From MGBC124762 sp048201935 (GTDB taxonomy: Bacteria; Bacillota; Clostridia; Oscillospirales; Oscillospiraceae): a stretch of 64,000 bases of DNA. Under the pieces are notes generated by a model. That model saw only the letters and a program-made list of their open reading frames with translations. It was not told the DNA's origin and did no database searches. The position numbers and the translations under genes were made by a program. The stretch spans positions 19,033 through 83,032 of the forward strand of contig DBFBGR010000025.1 in the NCBI GenBank assembly GCA_048201935.1, read 5' to 3'. This document shows positions 17,057 to 26,347 of the stretch, one piece after another; the stretch's first letter is position 1; every line of letters starts with the position of its first letter.

Positions 17057-17917
17057 ATGGAATTTATCATTGTCTCGGGCTTGTCCGGGGCGGGGAAGAG
17101 CAAGGCTGCGTCCTTCTTGGAGGACATGGGCTTTTACTGCGTGGACAACCTCCCCGCCCAGCTCATTCCCCCTCTGGCCCAGCTTTGCATGGCAAGCCCG
17201 GGCAAATATGAGCGGGTAGCCCTGGTCACCGACATCCGTGGCGGCCAGACCTTCGACGCGCTCTTTGACGCGCTGGACCAGTTGGAGGCCATGCAGTGCG
17301 GCCACAAGATACTATTTGTAGAGGCCGACGCGGAGACCATCATCAAGCGCTATAAGGAGACCCGCCGGAGCCATCCCCTGGCCCGGGACGGCAGGACCCT
17401 GCCCCAGGCGGTGGAGCTGGAGCGCGCCGCCATGGCCGAGGTCCGCCGCCGCGCGGAGTACATCGTGGACACCACCGCTCTCTCCACCGCCAAGCTCAAG
17501 GGGGAGATCCTGCGGCTCTTTGGCACCCCCGGGGCCATGCCGGAGATGAGCGTCAGCGTGGTGTCCTTTGGCTTCAAATACGGCATCCCCATCGAGGCCG
17601 ACCTGGTCTTCGATGTGCGCTGCCTGCCCAATCCCTTCTACATCGCCGAGCTTCGGGACCAGACCGGCCTGGACGAGGACATCCGGGGCTTTCTGACGGG
17701 CTACCAGCAGACCGGCGACCTGCTGCTCCATCTGGAGGACCTTTTGAGCTTTCTGCTGCCCCTCTATGTGGAGGAGGGCAAGACGGCGCTGGTCATCGCT
17801 GTGGGCTGTACCGGCGGGCGGCACCGCTCGGTGTTCGTCACCCGGGCCCTGGCCGATTTTATCCGCCAAAAGGGATACAACGCCAGCGAGAACCACCGGG
17901 ACATGACGAGGGCCTGA
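17057..17917 (+). CDS. rapZ: RapZ/YvcJ-type nucleotide-binding protein
   Basis: 286 residues. The N-terminal Walker A motif is GLSGAGKSKA, and the C-terminal half has the family signature GCTGGRHRSV. In E. coli RapZ adapts RNase E to the small RNA GlmZ and senses glucosamine phosphate; in Bacillus YvcJ binds GTP and affects competence. The role here is unproven. The ATG at 17057 with GGAGGGTGG is preferred over a GTG nine bases upstream that sits inside that ribosome-binding site. It lies between murB and yvcK. Confidence 0.95.
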   Translation: MEFIIVSGLSGAGKSKAASFLEDMGFYCVDNLPAQLIPPLAQLCMASPGKYERVALVTDIRGGQTFDALFDALDQLEAMQCGHKILFVEADAETIIKRYKETRRSHPLARDGRTLPQAVELERAAMAEVRRRAEYIVDTTALSTAKLKGEILRLFGTPGAMPEMSVSVVSFGFKYGIPIEADLVFDVRCLPNPFYIAELRDQTGLDEDIRGFLTGYQQTGDLLLHLEDLLSFLLPLYVEEGKTALVIAVGCTGGRHRSVFVTRALADFIRQKGYNASENHRDMTRA

Positions 17918-17920
17918 GCC

Positions 17921-18913
17921 ATGGGGGCGATGAAGCAGAGCGGCCCTCGGGTGGTGGCCATCGGCGGCGGCAACGGCCTTTCCACCATGCTCCGGGGCCT
18001 GAAGACCCGGGTCCAGGACCTGACGGCCATCGTCACCGTGGCCGACGACGGCGGCGGGTCGGGAGTGCTGCGCCAGGATCTGGGCATGCCGCCGCCGGGA
18101 GACATCCGCAACTGTATGCAGGCTCTGGCCAATGTGGAGCCTGTGATGAGCCAGCTTCTGGCCTACCGCTTCACCGAGGGCTCGCTCAGCGGCCAGGCCT
18201 TTGGCAATCTACTGCTGGCCGCCCTCAACGGCATCTCCGACTCCTTTGACCAGGCCGTGGCGAAAATGAGCCAGGTGCTGGCCATCTCGGGCCGGGTGCT
18301 GCCGGTGACCAACGCCGACGTGCAGCTGGAGGCCGTCTTTGAAAACGGCGCCCGGGTGGTGGGGGAGTCCAGCATCTGCGACTTCAAAAAGTCCCAGGAC
18401 TGCCGCATCCACCGGGTAGGCCTTCTGCCCGAAAGCCCCGCGGCCCTGCCCGAGGCGGTGGCGGCCATCGACCGCGCGGACCTTATCTTGCTGGGCCCAG
18501 GCAGCCTCTACACCAGCGTGATCCCCAACCTGCTGGTGGACGGCGTGGCCCAGGCCATCGCCCGGTCTAAAGCCATGAAGCTCTATGCTTGCAACATCAT
18601 GACCCAGGACGGCGAGACCGAGGGCATGACCGCCGCCGACCACGTTTTGGCCCTGATGGCTCATGGCCTGGCGGGGCTGGACGTGTGCCTTTGCAACAAC
18701 GCCCCCGTGCCCGAGCATCTGCTGGAGCGCTACCGGGCGGAGGATTCCCAGCCCATCGTGGTGGACCGCCCGCGGCTGGCGGAGCTGGGGGTGGAGGTGG
18801 TGGAGTACCCCTTGACCGACCAGGACTCCGCCTACGCCCGCCACGACCCGGAGCGGCTTGGCGAGGCGGTGGTGGAGCTCTACCGCCAGCGGGCCCAGAC
18901 CAAGGTCTTTTGA
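17921..18913 (+). CDS. yvcK: Gluconeogenesis factor YvcK (CofD-like family)
   Basis: 330 residues. Family motifs are VVAIGGGNGLSTMLRGLK, VADDGGGSGVLRQD, PPPGDIRNCM and LGPGSLYTSVIPNLLV. YvcK proteins bind UDP-sugars and are needed for growth on gluconeogenic carbon and for correct placement of wall-synthesis enzymes in Bacillus. Location beside murB and rapZ is the classic context. Only three bases separate it from the rapZ stop, so translation is probably coupled. Confidence 0.95.
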   Translation: MGAMKQSGPRVVAIGGGNGLSTMLRGLKTRVQDLTAIVTVADDGGGSGVLRQDLGMPPPGDIRNCMQALANVEPVMSQLLAYRFTEGSLSGQAFGNLLLAALNGISDSFDQAVAKMSQVLAISGRVLPVTNADVQLEAVFENGARVVGESSICDFKKSQDCRIHRVGLLPESPAALPEAVAAIDRADLILLGPGSLYTSVIPNLLVDGVAQAIARSKAMKLYACNIMTQDGETEGMTAADHVLALMAHGLAGLDVCLCNNAPVPEHLLERYRAEDSQPIVVDRPRLAELGVEVVEYPLTDQDSAYARHDPERLGEAVVELYRQRAQTKVF

Positions 18914-18933
18914 CAAAAGAGAGGGGAAGCGCT

Positions 18934-19839
18934 ATGACCTTTTCCGCCCGGGTCAAAGAGGAGATCTGCCGCCGGAGTCTGGCAAAAAAATGCTGCGCCC
19001 TGGCCGAGTGCTATGGGGTGCTGCTGTTTTGCAACAACTGGACAAGCCATGAGGTGCGCATCGTCACCGAGTCAGACGCCTTTGCCCGCCGCCTGCCCCA
19101 GCTCTTCCACAAGGCCTTTCACATGGACTTTGACCGCCGTCCTGGCCCGGAGGAGACCGGCAAGCGGGTCTTTGTCATCCGGGACCCGGACAAGCTCTCC
19201 ATCCTGGACCGGGCCTACGGCGGCGAGCCGGGCCAGACCCTGACCCGGACGGTGAATTTCCCCATCGTGGAGGAGGACTACTGCAAGCTCAGCTTCTGCC
19301 GGGGGGCCTTCCTGGCCGGCGGGGCGGTGACCGACCCGGAGAAGGACTACCATCTGGAGTGGTCCACCTGCCACCTGGGGGTCAGCCGGGCTTTTCCCGT
19401 CATCCTCCACGAGCTGGGCTTCACCGCCAAGCAGACCCAGCGCAAGGGGAACTACATCACCTACATCAAGCACAGCGGCAAGCTGGAGGATATGCTCACC
19501 GCCCTGGGGGCGGGGGTGTGCGCCATGGAGGTCATGACCGCCAAGATCGAAAAGGACCTTCGTAATGACGCCAACCGCCAGGTCAACTGCGACGCGGCCA
19601 ATCTGGACAAGGTGGTCCAGGCCGCCCAGGAGCAGATCGCCGCCATCGAAAAGCTGGAGCGCTCGGGGGTGCTGTCCTCGCTGCCCGACAAGCTCCAGCA
19701 GACCGCCCGGCTGCGGCTGGACCAGCCCGAGAGCACCCTCAGTGAGCTGGCCGAGCAGTGCGACCCGCCGGTGACCAAGTCCTGCCTCAACCACCGCCTT
19801 CGCAAGCTTATGGCCCTGGCCAGGGAGTGCGGGGCATGA
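18934..19839 (+). CDS. whiA: WhiA-family DNA-binding protein
   Basis: 301 residues from MTFSARVKEEICRR. The N-terminal two thirds form the LAGLIDADG-like fold (CFATTG-equivalent region, FCRGAFLAGGAVTDPEKDYH). The C-terminal helix-turn-helix is around LSELAEQCDPPVTKSCLNHR. In Bacillus WhiA influences cell division and chromosome segregation; in actinomycetes it controls sporulation septation. It completes the rapZ-yvcK-whiA trio. The start is set by AGAGGGGAAG 6-10 bases upstream. Confidence 0.96.
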   Translation: MTFSARVKEEICRRSLAKKCCALAECYGVLLFCNNWTSHEVRIVTESDAFARRLPQLFHKAFHMDFDRRPGPEETGKRVFVIRDPDKLSILDRAYGGEPGQTLTRTVNFPIVEEDYCKLSFCRGAFLAGGAVTDPEKDYHLEWSTCHLGVSRAFPVILHELGFTAKQTQRKGNYITYIKHSGKLEDMLTALGAGVCAMEVMTAKIEKDLRNDANRQVNCDAANLDKVVQAAQEQIAAIEKLERSGVLSSLPDKLQQTARLRLDQPESTLSELAEQCDPPVTKSCLNHRLRKLMALARECGA

Positions 19840-20399
19840 GGGAGTATGATTTTCCTGCCCTGTGCGCCCCAGAGGCGTGGAGGGAGCGGCTGACGGAGCG
19901 GGTGCGGGAGGAGCAAGCCATACAGCTGGCCCGCAAGGAGGCTGGGGAGCCCTGGGCCAAGCTGAAGCTGACCTGGTGGGGAGAGCTGGGATTCGACCTC
20001 CGCATGACAGAGAGGGAGACCCACAGTGTCTTTGGCAAGCGAGCAGAGCTGGGACCTCATGGGGCCTCGCTGACGGCCGGGGCCTTTTTCGAGACCAGGG
20101 CCGGCTTTTCCGAGACCTTCCGGGGCAGGTTCGTACCCGGTGACTGGGGCGGTAGCGTCCTGCGAGGTCGCTTTCGTCTGCTGGGCCCATCCAGTATCTT
20201 TCTGACCATCTTTGGGCTCTTGTGCGCGGCATTTGCCGTAGTGACCCCATTGAGTTGGCTGGGTCTGCCGTTGGCGGCAGTTTTACTCTTCTGGCATTTG
20301 CGCCATCAGGACAGCTATCCCGCCAGCCAGGCCATCCTGACCTTTCTCGCTGAGACGGCGAGACGGCCCGAGGACGACTTAAAACAGGAAAACCGATAA
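19836..20399 (+). CDS. Hypothetical membrane-anchored protein
   Basis: 187 residues, its ATG overlapping the whiA stop (ATGA), so it is probably translationally coupled. The first 130 residues are soluble and rich in charged residues. Two adjacent hydrophobic stretches (IFLTIFGLLCAAFAVVTPLS and LGLPLAAVLLFWHL) follow near 140-175, and then a short charged tail. I recognise no domain. Position between whiA and dnaE suggests a housekeeping transcript but not a function. A longer in-frame extension inside whiA is a shadow. Confidence 0.75.
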   Translation: MREYDFPALCAPEAWRERLTERVREEQAIQLARKEAGEPWAKLKLTWWGELGFDLRMTERETHSVFGKRAELGPHGASLTAGAFFETRAGFSETFRGRFVPGDWGGSVLRGRFRLLGPSSIFLTIFGLLCAAFAVVTPLSWLGLPLAAVLLFWHLRHQDSYPASQAILTFLAETARRPEDDLKQENR

Positions 20400-20423
20400 T
20401 ACGAAAGAAAAGAGGGCCCCGCT

Positions 20424-23400
20424 ATGGGATTTTGCCATCTCCATGTGCATACCGAGTTTTCTCTGCTGGACGGCGTGTGCCGCATCGACAAGCTGGCCGC
20501 CCGGCTGGCGGAGCTGGGGCAGACCTCCATCGCCATCACCGACCACGGCAATATGTACGGCGTGGTGGACTTCTACAAGGCCTGCAAGAAGGCGGGTATC
20601 CACCCGGTCATCGGCTGCGAGGTCTACGTGGCCCCCAGGACCCGGTTCGATAAGGACCACGGCCTGGACCTGGAGGCCCGGCATCTGGTGCTACTGTGCG
20701 AGAACGAAACGGGCTACAAAAACCTCTCCTACATGGTCTCCATGGCCTATGTGGAGGGCTTTTACATGAAGCCCCGCATCGACATGGACCTGCTGCGTGA
20801 GCACTCCGAGGGCCTCATCGCCCTGTCCGCCTGTCTGGCGGGTGAGCTGCCCCGCAGGCTCCGCGCCGGGGACTACGAGGGAGCCAAGGCCCACGCCTTG
20901 GAGATGGCGGCGCTCTTTGGGCCCGAGCACTACTACCTGGAGCTCCAGGACCACGGCATCCCTGAGCAAAAGCAGGTGGCGGCGGGGATCATCCGGCTCC
21001 ACGAGGAGACGGGTCTGCCGCTGGTGGTCACCAACGACGCCCACTACCTCAGCGCTGCCGACGCGGACACCCAGGACGTGTTGATGTGCGTCCAGATGGG
21101 CAAGACCGTGGACGATCCCAACCGCATGAAGTTCGAGACCCGGGAGTTCTACCTCAAGAGCGAGGAGCAGATGGCGGCCCTCTTTCCCGACTGGCCCGAG
21201 GCGGTGGCCAACACCGAGAAGATCGCCAATATGTGCCAACTGGAGTTCGAGTTTGGCAAGCACCACCTGCCCAGCTTCCCCTTGCCCCAGGGCTATACCG
21301 ACAGCTGGAGCTGCTTCCAGGACCTCTGCCACGACGGCTTTGCCACCCGCTACCCGGGCGCCCCCGAGGCCTACCAGGAGCGTTTGGACTACGAGATGGG
21401 CGTTATCCGGGAGATGGGTTTTGTGGACTACTTCCTCATCGTCTCCGACTTCATCCGCTACGCCAAGGAAAACGGCATCCCCGTGGGCCCGGGCCGTGGC
21501 TCGGCGGCGGGGAGCATCGTCTCCTACTGCCTTCGCATCACCGAGGTAGACCCCATGAAATACGACCTGGTCTTTGAGCGGTTTTTGAATCCGGGCCGGG
21601 TCACTATGCCTGATATCGACACGGATTTTTGCATCCGCCGCCGCCAGGACGTGATCGACTATGTGGCCCGAAAATATGGAGCCGACCGGGTGAGCCAGAT
21701 CGTCACCTTCGGCACCCTGAAGGCCCGGGCCGCCATCCGGGACGTGGGCCGGGCGCTGAGCTTCCCCTACGCCGATGTGGATGTCATCGCCAAGGAGGTG
21801 CCCTTTGCTCTGGGCATGACGCTGGAAAACGCCCTAAAACTCTCCAAGCCCCTGCGGGAGCGCTATGAGGCCGACGAGAACGTCCGCCGCCTGGTGGATA
21901 CGGCTATGGCGGTGGAGGGCATGCCCCGCAACACCTCCACCCACGCCGCCGGCGTGGTCATCACCGCCCAGCCGGTGCATAGCTACGTGCCCCTGGCCAC
22001 CAACGACGGCGTACCGGTGACCCAGTACACCATGACTACCATCGAGGAGCTGGGCCTTCTGAAAATGGACTTTTTGGGCCTTCGCAACATCACCATCTTG
22101 GACGACGCGGTGCAGATGGTCAAGGCCGAGCACCCCGGCTTCTCCCTGGCCGACATCCCCGAGGACGACAAGGACGTTTACGACATGCTGGGCCAGGGCC
22201 GCACCGCTGGCGTGTTCCAGATGGAGTCGGCGGGCATGACCGGCGTGTGCGTGGGCCTCAAGCCCCAGAGCATTGAGGACATCACCGCTATCATCGCCCT
22301 TTACCGCCCCGGTCCTATGGACTCCATCCCCCGGTTCGTGGCCTGCAAGCAGGACCCCAAGCTGATCGTCTACAAGGACCCGGCGCTGGAGCCTATCCTG
22401 TCCGTCACCTACGGCTGCATCGTCTACCAAGAGCAGGTCATCGAGATCTTCCGCAAGCTGGGCGGCTATTCGGTCAGCCAGGCAGATATGGTCCGCCGGG
22501 CCATGAGCAAGAAAAAGCGTGAGCAGATCGAAAAGGAAAAGGCCGCCTTCGTTCACGGCGACCCAGAGCGCAACATCCCCGGCTGCGTGGCCAACGGCAT
22601 CCCCGCCGCGGCGGCGGAGGCCATCTACCAGGAGATCGACGCCTTCGCCGAGTATGCCTTCAACAAGGCCCACGCCGTGAGCTACGCCATCGTGGCCTAC
22701 CAGACCGCCTGGTTCAAGTGCCACTACCCCCGGCAGTACATGGCCGCCCTTTTGACCTCGGTGCTGGACAGCCAGGACAAGGTGGCCGAGTACATCGCCG
22801 AGTGTAAGGACATGGGCATCGCCCTGCTGCCGCCGGACGTGAACCAATCCGGGGCGGAGTTCACCGTGTCGGGGAACGACATCCGCTTTGGCTTGGCGGC
22901 GTTGAAGGGCGTGGGCCGGGGCTTTACGGAAAAGCTCCTCCAAGAGCGCGCCCACAAGGGCCCCTTCAAGTCCTTCACGGATTTTTGCTGTAGGATGTAC
23001 GACTACGACCTCAACAAGCGGGTGCTGGAGAGCCTCATCCGCTCTGGGGCCTTTGATTCCACCGGGGCCCGCCGCAGCCAGCTCATGACCGTCTGCGATG
23101 CGGTGGCCGGCGCGGTGGGCGACGCCCACAAGCAGTCCCTGGAGGGCCAGTTCGACCTCTTTGGCGGCGGGGGAGAGGACACCGTCACCGTGCCCGAGAT
23201 TGCCCTGCCCGACCTTCCTGAGTACACCCAGCGCGAGAAGATGCTCATGGAAAAGGAGGTCACCGGGCTCTATCTCTCGGGCCACCCCATGGACGAATAC
23301 CGCCATGTGGCCCGGGAGAAGAAAGCCACGCCCATCGGCCCCATCCTGGCCGCCTTTGACCAAGAGGAGGCTCAGGGGGACTACCGGGACGGCCAGAGCG

Positions 23401-23894
23401 TAACGTTGGCGGGCATCGTCGCCTCGGTGAAGACCAAGACCACCAAGAATAACACCCTTATGGCCTATGTGACCTTGGAGGACGACACCGGGACCATGGA
23501 GCTGCTGGTCTTCTCCCGGACGCTGAACCGGTCGGGCAGTTACCTTAAGGCCAACTTTCCCGTGCTGGTGACGGGCAAGCTCTCGGTCCGGGACGAAAAA
23601 GCGCCCCAGCTTTTGTGCGACACGGTCACGCCCCTGGAGGATGGAGAGCTGGGCGGCCCCGCCCCGGCCCGGCAGCGGCTCTTCCTCCGGTTCCAGTCGG
23701 CCCAGGACCCCCATCTCCACCGGGTCAAGTGCCTGTTCTCCCTGTTCCCCGGCGAGGAGAAGGCGGTGCTGTTCCTGGCCCAGGAGGGGAAGAAACTGGG
23801 CGCGCAGTGCGGGCTCCATCCGGCCCTGCTGGAGGAGCTTCGAGAGGTGCTTGGCGAGGAAAACGTGGTGGTGAAGGAGGAGAGCAGGCCGTGA
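20424..23894 (+). CDS. dnaE: DNA polymerase III alpha subunit, DnaE type
   Basis: 1156 residues. The N-terminal PHP domain begins HLHVHTEFSLLDGVCR and contains the metal-site motifs ITDHGNMYG and NDAHYLS. The polymerase core has GPGRGSAAGSIV and the catalytic carboxylates in PDIDTDFC, with DMVRRAMSKK later. Helix-hairpin-helix and an OB-fold domain (VTLAGIVASVKTK, MAYVTLEDDTG) lie near the C-terminus. In Firmicutes DnaE extends primers alongside PolC. Length is normal. The downstream pseudouridine synthase starts inside its stop codon. Confidence 0.98.
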   Translation: MGFCHLHVHTEFSLLDGVCRIDKLAARLAELGQTSIAITDHGNMYGVVDFYKACKKAGIHPVIGCEVYVAPRTRFDKDHGLDLEARHLVLLCENETGYKNLSYMVSMAYVEGFYMKPRIDMDLLREHSEGLIALSACLAGELPRRLRAGDYEGAKAHALEMAALFGPEHYYLELQDHGIPEQKQVAAGIIRLHEETGLPLVVTNDAHYLSAADADTQDVLMCVQMGKTVDDPNRMKFETREFYLKSEEQMAALFPDWPEAVANTEKIANMCQLEFEFGKHHLPSFPLPQGYTDSWSCFQDLCHDGFATRYPGAPEAYQERLDYEMGVIREMGFVDYFLIVSDFIRYAKENGIPVGPGRGSAAGSIVSYCLRITEVDPMKYDLVFERFLNPGRVTMPDIDTDFCIRRRQDVIDYVARKYGADRVSQIVTFGTLKARAAIRDVGRALSFPYADVDVIAKEVPFALGMTLENALKLSKPLRERYEADENVRRLVDTAMAVEGMPRNTSTHAAGVVITAQPVHSYVPLATNDGVPVTQYTMTTIEELGLLKMDFLGLRNITILDDAVQMVKAEHPGFSLADIPEDDKDVYDMLGQGRTAGVFQMESAGMTGVCVGLKPQSIEDITAIIALYRPGPMDSIPRFVACKQDPKLIVYKDPALEPILSVTYGCIVYQEQVIEIFRKLGGYSVSQADMVRRAMSKKKREQIEKEKAAFVHGDPERNIPGCVANGIPAAAAEAIYQEIDAFAEYAFNKAHAVSYAIVAYQTAWFKCHYPRQYMAALLTSVLDSQDKVAEYIAECKDMGIALLPPDVNQSGAEFTVSGNDIRFGLAALKGVGRGFTEKLLQERAHKGPFKSFTDFCCRMYDYDLNKRVLESLIRSGAFDSTGARRSQLMTVCDAVAGAVGDAHKQSLEGQFDLFGGGGEDTVTVPEIALPDLPEYTQREKMLMEKEVTGLYLSGHPMDEYRHVAREKKATPIGPILAAFDQEEAQGDYRDGQSVTLAGIVASVKTKTTKNNTLMAYVTLEDDTGTMELLVFSRTLNRSGSYLKANFPVLVTGKLSVRDEKAPQLLCDTVTPLEDGELGGPAPARQRLFLRFQSAQDPHLHRVKCLFSLFPGEEKAVLFLAQEGKKLGAQCGLHPALLEELREVLGEENVVVKEESRP

Positions 23895-24778
23895 AGACAG
23901 ACAGCCGCCGGGCCCTGCGCCCCACAGAGGAGACTACGCTGCTGCCCTTTTTGCTGGAGTCGGTGAAGGGCAAGTCGAGAAACGCGGTCAAGAACCTTTT
24001 GACCCACCGCCAAGTGCTGGTGGACGGCGCGGTGGTCACCCGGCACGACGCGGTGGTTGGGCCGGGAAACGAGGTCACCCTGCTGCCCCCGGACGCGCCC
24101 GCCCCTTTGGACCTGCCCTTTCCCATCTGCTACGATGACGAATACCTGCTGGCCATCGAAAAGCCCGCGGGATTGCTCACCGTCTCCTCCGGTAAGGGCC
24201 AGGACCGCACGGCCTACCGCTTGGTGTCGGGCCATGTGAAGATCGCCGACCCCACGGCGAAGATCTTCGTGGTCCACCGCCTGGACCAGGACACCTCCGG
24301 GCTGCTGCTCTTTGCCAAGAGCCAGGAGGTGAAGGAGAAGCTCCAAACAAGCTGGGATACGGCGGTGAAGGAGCGGGGCTACCTGGCGGTGGTGGTGGGC
24401 CGCCCGCCCCAGCATGAGGACGTGGTCCGCTCCTGGCTCCGGGAGACCCGGACCCACCTGGTCTACTCCGTGGACGCCCCCTGCAAGGACGCCAAGGAGG
24501 CTATTACAGGCTACCAGGTGGTCAAGCAGAGTGACAGCTATACCCTGCTGGAGCTCTTTTTGCAGACCGGGCGCAAGAATCAGATCCGTGTCCATATGCA
24601 GGACCTGGGCTGCCCGGTGGTGGGGGACAAGCGCTACGGCGGGCCTAAAAGTCCCATCGGGCGGCTTTGCCTCCACGCCCACCGCCTGACTTTCATCCAC
24701 CCCGTCACCGGCCAGACGGTGACCCTGAAGTCCCGCAAGCCCAGAGATTTCAACCGCCTCTTCCGTGACGAGGCGTGA
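23891..24778 (+). CDS. RluA-family 23S rRNA pseudouridine synthase
   Basis: 295 residues with a GTG start overlapping the dnaE stop (GTGA). An N-terminal S4-like RNA-binding region (KNLLTHRQVLVDGAVV) precedes the catalytic domain with HRLDQDTSGLLLF, which includes the catalytic Asp, and GRKNQIRVHMQ near the C-terminus. It converts uridines in rRNA to pseudouridine. Which positions it modifies (RluA, RluC or RluD type) cannot be told from this sequence. Confidence 0.93.
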   Translation: MKTDSRRALRPTEETTLLPFLLESVKGKSRNAVKNLLTHRQVLVDGAVVTRHDAVVGPGNEVTLLPPDAPAPLDLPFPICYDDEYLLAIEKPAGLLTVSSGKGQDRTAYRLVSGHVKIADPTAKIFVVHRLDQDTSGLLLFAKSQEVKEKLQTSWDTAVKERGYLAVVVGRPPQHEDVVRSWLRETRTHLVYSVDAPCKDAKEAITGYQVVKQSDSYTLLELFLQTGRKNQIRVHMQDLGCPVVGDKRYGGPKSPIGRLCLHAHRLTFIHPVTGQTVTLKSRKPRDFNRLFRDEA

Positions 24779-24792
24779 GGGAGGAGAAAGAT

Positions 24793-25353
24793 ATGAGCGA
24801 ACCTTTGCGCTTTGCTACCCGGGAGGACTTCCGCCGGTGGCTGAAGGAGCACGGCCGGTCACGAGACGGCGTGTGGCTTTTGCTGGGCAAGCCCGGCGGG
24901 CCCAAGACCTTGAAGGCGGACGAAGCGTTGGAGGAGGCCCTTTGCTTTGGCTGGATCGACGGCCAGATGAAGCGCATCGACGACCAGAGCTACCAAAAAT
25001 ACTTTGCCCAGCGCCGGGAAAAGAGCAAGTGGTCGGAGAAAAACAAGGCCCTGGTCAAGACGCTGGAGGAGCGGGGCCTGATGACCGACCTGGGCAGAGA
25101 AAAAATCCGTGAGGCCCAGGAAAACGGCCAGTGGGACGCGCCAAAGCCCCAGGCGACCACCGACAAGCAGCTGGACCAGCTCGCCGCACTGCTGGCGGGA
25201 CACGAAACAGCTCTTGCCAACTTTCAGGCCATGCCGCCCTCGGTGCGCAGGACCTACGCCCGGGCCTATTTTGACGCGAAGACGGACGCCGGGCGGGCCA
25301 AGCGGCTGGCCTGGATGGTGGACCGCCTGGAGCGCAACCTGAAGCCCATGTAA
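24793..25353 (+). CDS. YdeI/OmpD-associated family protein
   Basis: 186 residues from MSEPLRFATREDFRRWL. The family is recognised by the EALCFGWIDGQMKRIDDQSY and YFAQRREKSKWSEKNK segments. It is a bacteriocin-protection/OmpD-associated-like protein widespread in bacteria with no established biochemical role. The start follows GGGAGGAGA and lies 14 bases after the pseudouridine synthase stop. A terminator closes the transcript right after it. Confidence 0.9.
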   Translation: MSEPLRFATREDFRRWLKEHGRSRDGVWLLLGKPGGPKTLKADEALEEALCFGWIDGQMKRIDDQSYQKYFAQRREKSKWSEKNKALVKTLEERGLMTDLGREKIREAQENGQWDAPKPQATTDKQLDQLAALLAGHETALANFQAMPPSVRRTYARAYFDAKTDAGRAKRLAWMVDRLERNLKPM

Positions 25354-25371
25354 GGCGTGAAGCGGACAAAA

Positions 25372-25409
25372 AGAAGGACAGACCACAATGGTCTGTCCTT
25401 CTCTTTTTT
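25372..25409 (+). terminator. Intrinsic terminator at the end of the murB-to-ydeI run
   Basis: AGAAGGACAGACC and its exact complement pair around a five-base loop and are followed by six Ts. The A-run on the other side lets it also serve the convergent HAD gene. Confidence 0.92.
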
Positions 25410-25432
25410 GTTGATGTAAAGTGCTTTTCGGC

Positions 25433-25980
25433 TCAGCCCAGCAATCCGTGGGCCAGGCAGTAAGCATATACGCCGTCCTGGCTCACCGGCGGGCAGATGT
25501 CGTCCGCCACCGCCTTCAGAGCCTCCGAGGCGTTGCCCATGGCTACGCCGTGACCCACGGCCTGGAGCATCTCCATGTCGTTTTCCCCGTCGCCAAAGGC
25601 CAGGGCGGCAGACCGGTCCAGGTGGTAGTAGGACAAGATCTGCCGAACGCCCTCGCCCTTGCCGCCGTCGGCGGGGATAACGTCCACCGCCCGGTCCCAC
25701 CAGGCCGCGGTCTTGGCCCGCCGGGTCCCCTGGAGCAGCGCGGCGCGGTCCTCCAGCCGACAGCCCAGCATGAGCCGTTGAAGGTGAGAAAGGCATCGAA
25801 TTCCACGCCAGGGAAGTGGGGCAGGGTCAGCGGGCCCCGCCCTGTGGCGAGGCAGAGAAGCACGCCCCGCGCCTTCAGCCGCTTGAGCGCCTCCAGTGTT
25901 TTTACCGAAATCTCCTTGCGCTCCATGTCGATGAGCGTGCCATCGATGTCAAAGAAGATGATCTTGATCTTATCGACCAT
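25433..25980 (-). pseudogene. Cof-type HAD phosphatase remnant, cap domain deleted and frame shifted
   Basis: Start at 25980 (MVDKIKIIFFDIDGTLID, with AGGAGGATA upstream) gives HAD motif I and, further on, the motif II region CLATGR and LTFNGS. About residue 70 the frame is lost. Another frame carries the conserved C-terminal part: DVIPADGGKGEGV (motif III Lys region) and ALAFGDGENDMEML (motif IV). Intact Cof proteins run about 260-270 residues; here only about 180 codons remain, so most of the cap domain is missing as well as the frame. Phosphatase activity is very unlikely. Confidence 0.8.
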
Positions 25981-26018
25981 ATATCCTCCTCTCCTGCCTT
26001 GCCGTGGAGATGGTTTCG

Positions 26019-26252
26019 TCAGGGCTCCGCGGCAAATCGCTTCAGTTTGCGCTGGTCCCGGCCTTCCTCCACGTCCAGCGTCAGGGTCAGACATTGTCCC
26101 TTGGCCCGCCATTCGTCCACCAGCTCAGCTTGGCGGGCGTAGTTGCCCTTCAGATTTTCCGTGCCGCCCTGGGGATAGACCAGGTACACGTCCCCTGCGC
26201 AGCCGTCGACGCACGTAAGAAAGTCCTGCATATCGGTGATCTTGATGTTCAT
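26019..26252 (-). CDS. Small hypothetical protein
   Basis: 77 residues from MNIKITDMQDFLTCVDGCAG, preceded by GGAGGTAAA. The sequence alternates short strands and a Lys/Arg/Glu-rich C-terminal helix (LDVEEGRDQRKLKRF). There is no signal peptide and no domain I recognise. It sits between the decayed HAD gene and an AraC regulator. The 95 bases upstream (26253-26347) hold an imperfect hairpin (ATGATGGAGAGGG with CCCTCTGGCTATCAT) of uncertain meaning. Confidence 0.6.
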   Translation of the reverse strand: MNIKITDMQDFLTCVDGCAGDVYLVYPQGGTENLKGNYARQAELVDEWRAKGQCLTLTLDVEEGRDQRKLKRFAAEP

Positions 26253-26347
26253 GGCGTTTACCTCCGTATCAAATGATGGAGAGGGGGTCACCCTCTGGCT
26301 ATCATTTTACTGCGGAGCAATGGGCCAAAAATATCCGATTTCCGCCC

